In this document: piece after piece, positions 22,833-25,988 of the stretch
Numbering within the stretch: position 1 is the stretch's first letter
Layout of the letters: each line of letters starts with the position of its first letter
Source of the DNA: SAR202 cluster bacterium AC-647-N09_OGT_505m
Lineage (GTDB): Bacteria; Chloroflexota; Dehalococcoidia; UBA2985
Assembly: GCA_009391225.1 (NCBI GenBank)
Contig: VEXC01000016.1
Location: forward strand, 1-25,988
Reading direction: 5' to 3'
Length of the DNA stretch: 25,988 nt
Program-made: the position numbers and the translations under genes
The notes under the pieces: generated by a model
Databases searched by the model: none
Told to the model about the DNA's origin: nothing
The model's input: only the letters and a program-made list of their open reading frames with translations

Positions 22833-22863
22833 TTGACTGCAATGCATCTCATGCGTATATAAT
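22833..22863 (+). promoter_or_regulatory. Sigma70-like promoter of the mqnEAC operon
   Basis: TTGACT (22833-22838) is followed after 17 bases by TATATA (22856-22861), overlapping TATAAT at 22858-22863. The start codon of mqnE is about 70 bases downstream. This is the best promoter match noticed in the window. Confidence 0.7.
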
Positions 22864-22930
22864 TAGACTGACTAGTCGGTCTATCACCTGGGGCTAGGCT
22901 AAGCAGTCCATCGAGTACTTAGGAGACGCT

Positions 22931-24037
22931 ATGACCACAACAGAGTCTTTACCAGTTATCCAGTTCAAGGACCAATCTTTGGCTCCAATCTGGGAGAAGG
23001 TGCAAGTAGGCGAGCGCCTCAGCTTTGAGGACGGCCTTACATGTTTTCACACTGGTGATTTGTTGTCCCTGGGACAGATGGCCGATTACGCGAAGCGTAA
23101 GCTCTGGGGCGACAAGGTGTATTTTGTGTTCAACCGCCAGATAAACCCCACCAATATCTGTGTCCTTTCCTGTACATTCTGTGACTTTGCAAAGAAGAAA
23201 GGTGATGTCGATGCCTACGAGATGGGCATGGACGAGATTCTCGCCAAGTTGGATCCGGAGATGCAGGAGGTGCACATAGTGGGTGGGCACCACCCAGACT
23301 GGCCGTTTGAGCGGTACGAGGGAATTATTCGAGGCATCCATGAGGCATTCCCAAGCATACGTATCAAGGCGTGGACGGCTGCTGAGATAGACTACTTCTG
23401 TAAACGGTTCAGGTTGTCGGAGGAGGAAGTGTTGACCAGAATGAAGGATGCTGGTCTCGTGTCCATGCCGGGTGGGGGCGCAGAGGTCTTCTCCAACCGT
23501 GTGCGTAAGGAGTTGTTCCCCGGCAAGAACAGTTCCGAGCGGTGGCTGGAGATTCATCGCCTGGCCCATAATATGGGCATCCCATCTAATGCCACTCTCC
23601 TCTACGGCCACATCGAGACCTTGGAGGAGCGGGTATTGCACATGGTCCTCCTGCGGGAACTACAGGACGAGGCACCGGGGTTTCTGGCCTTTATTCCATT
23701 GGAGTACCAAGTTGGCAACACCAATCTGATATCTCGCCAGGTATCTGCCATCGAGGATTTGAGGACCATTGCCACGTCCCGTCTGATGCTAGACAATTTC
23801 CCTCACATAAAAGCCTACTGGGTGATGATAGGAGAGCAAACCGCCTCCATTGCCATCAACTTTGGGGCCAGTGACCTGGACGGCACCATCGGCGAGGAGC
23901 GCATTGCCCATGCTGCAAAGGCCGCAAGCCCAGTGGGCCTGGCCAGGACTAGAATGTTGCGTCTTATCGGGGATGCTGGAAAGATTCCCGTTGAGCGAGA
24001 CGCTCTCTATAATGAGATTCATGTCTATGATAGTTAA
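22931..24037 (+). CDS. mqnE: Aminodeoxyfutalosine synthase
   Basis: Radical SAM enzyme of the futalosine route to menaquinone; it joins the 3-(1-carboxyvinyloxy)benzoate made by MqnA to S-adenosylmethionine to form aminodeoxyfutalosine. The 368-residue length is typical. The 4Fe-4S cluster motif CX3CX2C is Cys77, Cys81 and Cys84 in NICVLSCTFCDFAKKKG. Other family signs: EVHIVGGHHPDWPFERYEGI, SMPGGGAEVFSNRVR, ATLLYGHIET. AGGAG lies 5-6 bases before ATG 22931. First gene of a compact operon; its end overlaps mqnA. Confidence 0.93.
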   Translation: MTTTESLPVIQFKDQSLAPIWEKVQVGERLSFEDGLTCFHTGDLLSLGQMADYAKRKLWGDKVYFVFNRQINPTNICVLSCTFCDFAKKKGDVDAYEMGMDEILAKLDPEMQEVHIVGGHHPDWPFERYEGIIRGIHEAFPSIRIKAWTAAEIDYFCKRFRLSEEEVLTRMKDAGLVSMPGGGAEVFSNRVRKELFPGKNSSERWLEIHRLAHNMGIPSNATLLYGHIETLEERVLHMVLLRELQDEAPGFLAFIPLEYQVGNTNLISRQVSAIEDLRTIATSRLMLDNFPHIKAYWVMIGEQTASIAINFGASDLDGTIGEERIAHAAKAASPVGLARTRMLRLIGDAGKIPVERDALYNEIHVYDS

Positions 24038-24821
24038 GGTAGGACAGATACCGTACCTGAACTGCGAGCCTTTCTTTCACGGTTTTGTTCAGGATGGCGT
24101 TGAGCTTTGCCCCATGCCGCCCAGTGCCATGGGACCACTGGCCCATGTGGATGAGCTTGATGCAGGGCCTTTCTCTCTGGTACAGAGCTTCGATCTCAAA
24201 GACCGGTATGAGACCTTGGGGGACATGGGAATCAGCGTAAAAGGGCCCGTCCGTAGCATACTATTCTACTCCAGAGTGCCGCTATGGGAGCTTTCCGGGG
24301 CTTTGGTGGGTGTTACACAGGAGTCGGCCACTGCGGCCCAGCTCATGAAGGTTCTTCTGGAACACAGATACGAAGTGCGTCCCGGGAGTTATGTGGGCCT
24401 AGAGCACCACAATCTGAATGCCTTTCTACTCATCGGAGACGAGGCCCTTGCCACCCATGACCGTGTGGAAGGTTTCCCATATCGTTACGATCTAGCTGAG
24501 GAATGGCTGAAATGGAAGGGCCTTCCATTTGTTTTCGCGATGTGGATGGTACGACGCACCCTGGATGTGGAGGTGAAGGTGATGCTGGCCGATAGGCTGA
24601 GGGAAAAACTGGCCGAAAACATGAGCCACAACCTGAAGGCCATAGCCGACAAGCGGGAATTCATGGGCATGACTTATGAAGAAGTAGCCGACTATTTGCG
24701 GGCCTTTCGATACGTGCTCTCCGATGAAGACCGACAAGCCATAGAAGTGTTCGAAGGGGCCTGGCGATCCATTTCCATGGAAAAACCCTTCCAAGGAAGG
24801 GCAAAGGAGGTGACTACATGA
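24027..24821 (+). CDS. mqnA: Chorismate dehydratase
   Basis: First enzyme of the futalosine pathway: removes water from chorismate to give 3-(1-carboxyvinyloxy)benzoate. The start is ATG 24027 (MIVKVGQIPYLNCEPFFHGF) or ATG 24021 two codons earlier; both lie inside the last codons of mqnE (TAA at 24035-24037), so the genes overlap. The product, about 264 residues, shows the periplasmic-binding-protein-like fold of MqnA/MqnD: IPYLNCEPFF, SVKGPVRSILFYSR, VTQESATAAQL, NAFLLIGDEAL. A longer open frame upstream from 23850 is only a shadow inside mqnE. Confidence 0.92.
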   Translation: MIVKVGQIPYLNCEPFFHGFVQDGVELCPMPPSAMGPLAHVDELDAGPFSLVQSFDLKDRYETLGDMGISVKGPVRSILFYSRVPLWELSGALVGVTQESATAAQLMKVLLEHRYEVRPGSYVGLEHHNLNAFLLIGDEALATHDRVEGFPYRYDLAEEWLKWKGLPFVFAMWMVRRTLDVEVKVMLADRLREKLAENMSHNLKAIADKREFMGMTYEEVADYLRAFRYVLSDEDRQAIEVFEGAWRSISMEKPFQGRAKEVTT

Positions 24822-25930
24822 CCACGGTAGCTTCCATGAAGGATGTGACGGCCAAGGTGATGGCCGGCGAAAGAATCACACCAGAGGACGGGCTCTACCT
24901 CCTCAAGGAGGCTCCGTTGCTGGAGCTGGGGAGCCTGGCCCAGGAGGTGCGATACAGGCATAACCCTGAGTCCGTTGTCACCTTTGTCATCGATACAAAC
25001 CTAAATTATACTAACGTCTGCGACGCCTTCTGCACCTTCTGCGCCTTCTATCGCACAGAGAAAGACTCGGATGCCTACACCTACACGGTGGATCAGGTCA
25101 TGGAGATGGTTGGGCAGGCAGCGGCCAAGGGTGTCACAACAGTTCTGCTCCAAGGTGGTCTCAATCCTAGTATTCCCATGGATTACTATGAGGAGTTGGT
25201 ACGCCAAACTCGGCTGCGCTATCCACAGGTCTTGCCACACTATTTCTCGGCGCCAGAGATACAGAAAATGTCCAGGGTGTCAGAGATGCCAGTGGCGGAG
25301 GTGCTTCGCCGCTTGAGAGAGGCTGGCCAGGAGACCCTGCCAGGGGGTGGTTCCGAGATTCTCTCTGACGGAGTGAAGCGTCGCCTAAGTCGTTTATGGC
25401 CCAAAGGCAGAGTGAAGGACTGGGAGGAGGTACATCGGGAGGCACATCGCCTGGGGTATCGCACCACTGCCACCATGATGTACGGCCACTTGGAGCAGCC
25501 TGAGGACGTCATTGAGCACCTTGAACACACACGTGTTTTGCAGGACGAGGCCCTGGCAGACGGAGAAGCCGGCTTCACTGCCTTCATCCCGTGGAGCTAC
25601 AAACGAGGAAACACCCCACTGGCAAAGAGAGTCAAAGAGGAGTCAGGCCCGAATCCCTATCTGCGCATGATTGCCATATCCAGGATATATTTGGACAACA
25701 TACAACACATCCAGGCCTCTTGGTTCTCAGAGGGCAAGAAAACTGGGGAGGTAGCTCTTCACTTTGGAGGGGACGACTTCGGGGGGACTCTCTTCGATGA
25801 GAACGTTATGCAGGAGGCTGGTTTCTACAACCGCACCTCTACGGAGGAAATCCAAGCGATGATTCGGGCGGCCGGCTTCATCCCTGCCCAGCGTACAACC
25901 AAGTACGAGATTCTCCAGGTGTTTGTGTAA
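24818..25930 (+). CDS. mqnC: Cyclic dehypoxanthinyl futalosine synthase
   Basis: Radical SAM enzyme that cyclises dehypoxanthinyl futalosine in menaquinone synthesis. 370 residues. Cluster motif CX3CX2C is Cys68, Cys72 and Cys75 in NVCDAFCTFCAFYR. Other signs: VLLQGGLNPSIPMDYYEEL, LPGGGSEILSDGVK, TTATMMYGHLE. ATG 24818 overlaps the mqnA stop (ATGA), and AAAGGAGGTGA just upstream is an excellent ribosome site. It is homologous to MqnE in the same operon. MqnB (or another nucleosidase) and MqnD are not in the window. Confidence 0.94.
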   Translation: MTTVASMKDVTAKVMAGERITPEDGLYLLKEAPLLELGSLAQEVRYRHNPESVVTFVIDTNLNYTNVCDAFCTFCAFYRTEKDSDAYTYTVDQVMEMVGQAAAKGVTTVLLQGGLNPSIPMDYYEELVRQTRLRYPQVLPHYFSAPEIQKMSRVSEMPVAEVLRRLREAGQETLPGGGSEILSDGVKRRLSRLWPKGRVKDWEEVHREAHRLGYRTTATMMYGHLEQPEDVIEHLEHTRVLQDEALADGEAGFTAFIPWSYKRGNTPLAKRVKEESGPNPYLRMIAISRIYLDNIQHIQASWFSEGKKTGEVALHFGGDDFGGTLFDENVMQEAGFYNRTSTEEIQAMIRAAGFIPAQRTTKYEILQVFV

Positions 25931-25988
25931 CAGGAAGGGGTAGGGCGTGCCCCTGCACCCACGTTTAGCACCCGGTGTAATGGCTTTT

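Noticed and set aside
23850..24026. Long upstream extension of the mqnA frame
   Set aside because: It lies wholly inside mqnE, and the conserved MqnA sequence begins at MIVKVGQIPYLN.
25931..25988. GC-rich inverted sequence after mqnC as a terminator
   Set aside because: The hairpin is imperfect, has no T-run and the window ends too soon to judge.

Overview
The window looks like a chromosomal stretch of a bacterium, most likely a member of the Chloroflexota (Dehalococcoidia/SAR202-like). That placement is an inference from gene content and protein style: a futalosine-type menaquinone operon, a tungsten-type aldehyde oxidoreductase, acyl-CoA enzymes, several DinB-fold proteins and frequent TTG/GTG starts behind good Shine-Dalgarno sites. 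No 16S rRNA or other phylogenetic marker is present. There are no phage structural genes, transposases or CRISPR arrays.

Layout. 1-1425 (+): an HNH nuclease gene entering from the left edge, then a HIT-family hydrolase. 1421-2000: short repeats, gene debris and a tRNA-Gly half. 2001-3947 (-): a MATE exporter, then a short ORF interrupted by an in-frame UGA. 4454-5866 (+): a DinB-like protein and a lipoprotein cyclophilin broken by a one-base frameshift. 6224-8119 (+): aldehyde ferredoxin oxidoreductase. 8253-11109 (+): a zinc-ribbon/leucine-rich-repeat protein, two small membrane proteins and a secreted transglutaminase-like protein. 11281-14301 (+): an MFS transporter, an acyl-CoA dehydrogenase-like protein and a second DinB-like protein. 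14683-15144 (-): a peroxiredoxin whose catalytic cysteine codon is UGA. 15724-16545 (+): an enoyl-CoA hydratase-family protein closed by a strong terminator. 17098-20377 (-): a pentose-phosphate cluster (small unknown gene, rpiB, transaldolase, a possible remnant of pgi, gnd). 20790-22767 (-): small unknown gene, TlpA-like thioredoxin and CcdA. 22931-25930 (+): mqnE-mqnA-mqnC with overlapping genes behind a sigma70-like promoter.

The most interesting signal is the peroxiredoxin. In-frame UGA replaces the peroxidatic Cys (residue 47), the reading frame is intact on both sides, and a 7-bp hairpin with a G-first loop lies at the distance expected for a bacterial SECIS element. It is therefore a strong candidate selenoprotein. 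A second UGA-interrupted ORF (2001-2357, minus) also has a good ribosome site and a hairpin just after the UGA, but no recognisable family, so it could equally be a pseudogene. No selA/B/C/D gene is in the window, so Sec decoding cannot be confirmed here.

A second theme is a family of degenerate intergenic repeats (two modules, A and B, three copies each). The B copies run into tRNA-like sequence at or near the anticodon loop. Nearby debris (a dead lipoprotein leader, a frameshifted cyclophilin, a possible pgi stump) suggests ongoing genome decay between the functional operons.
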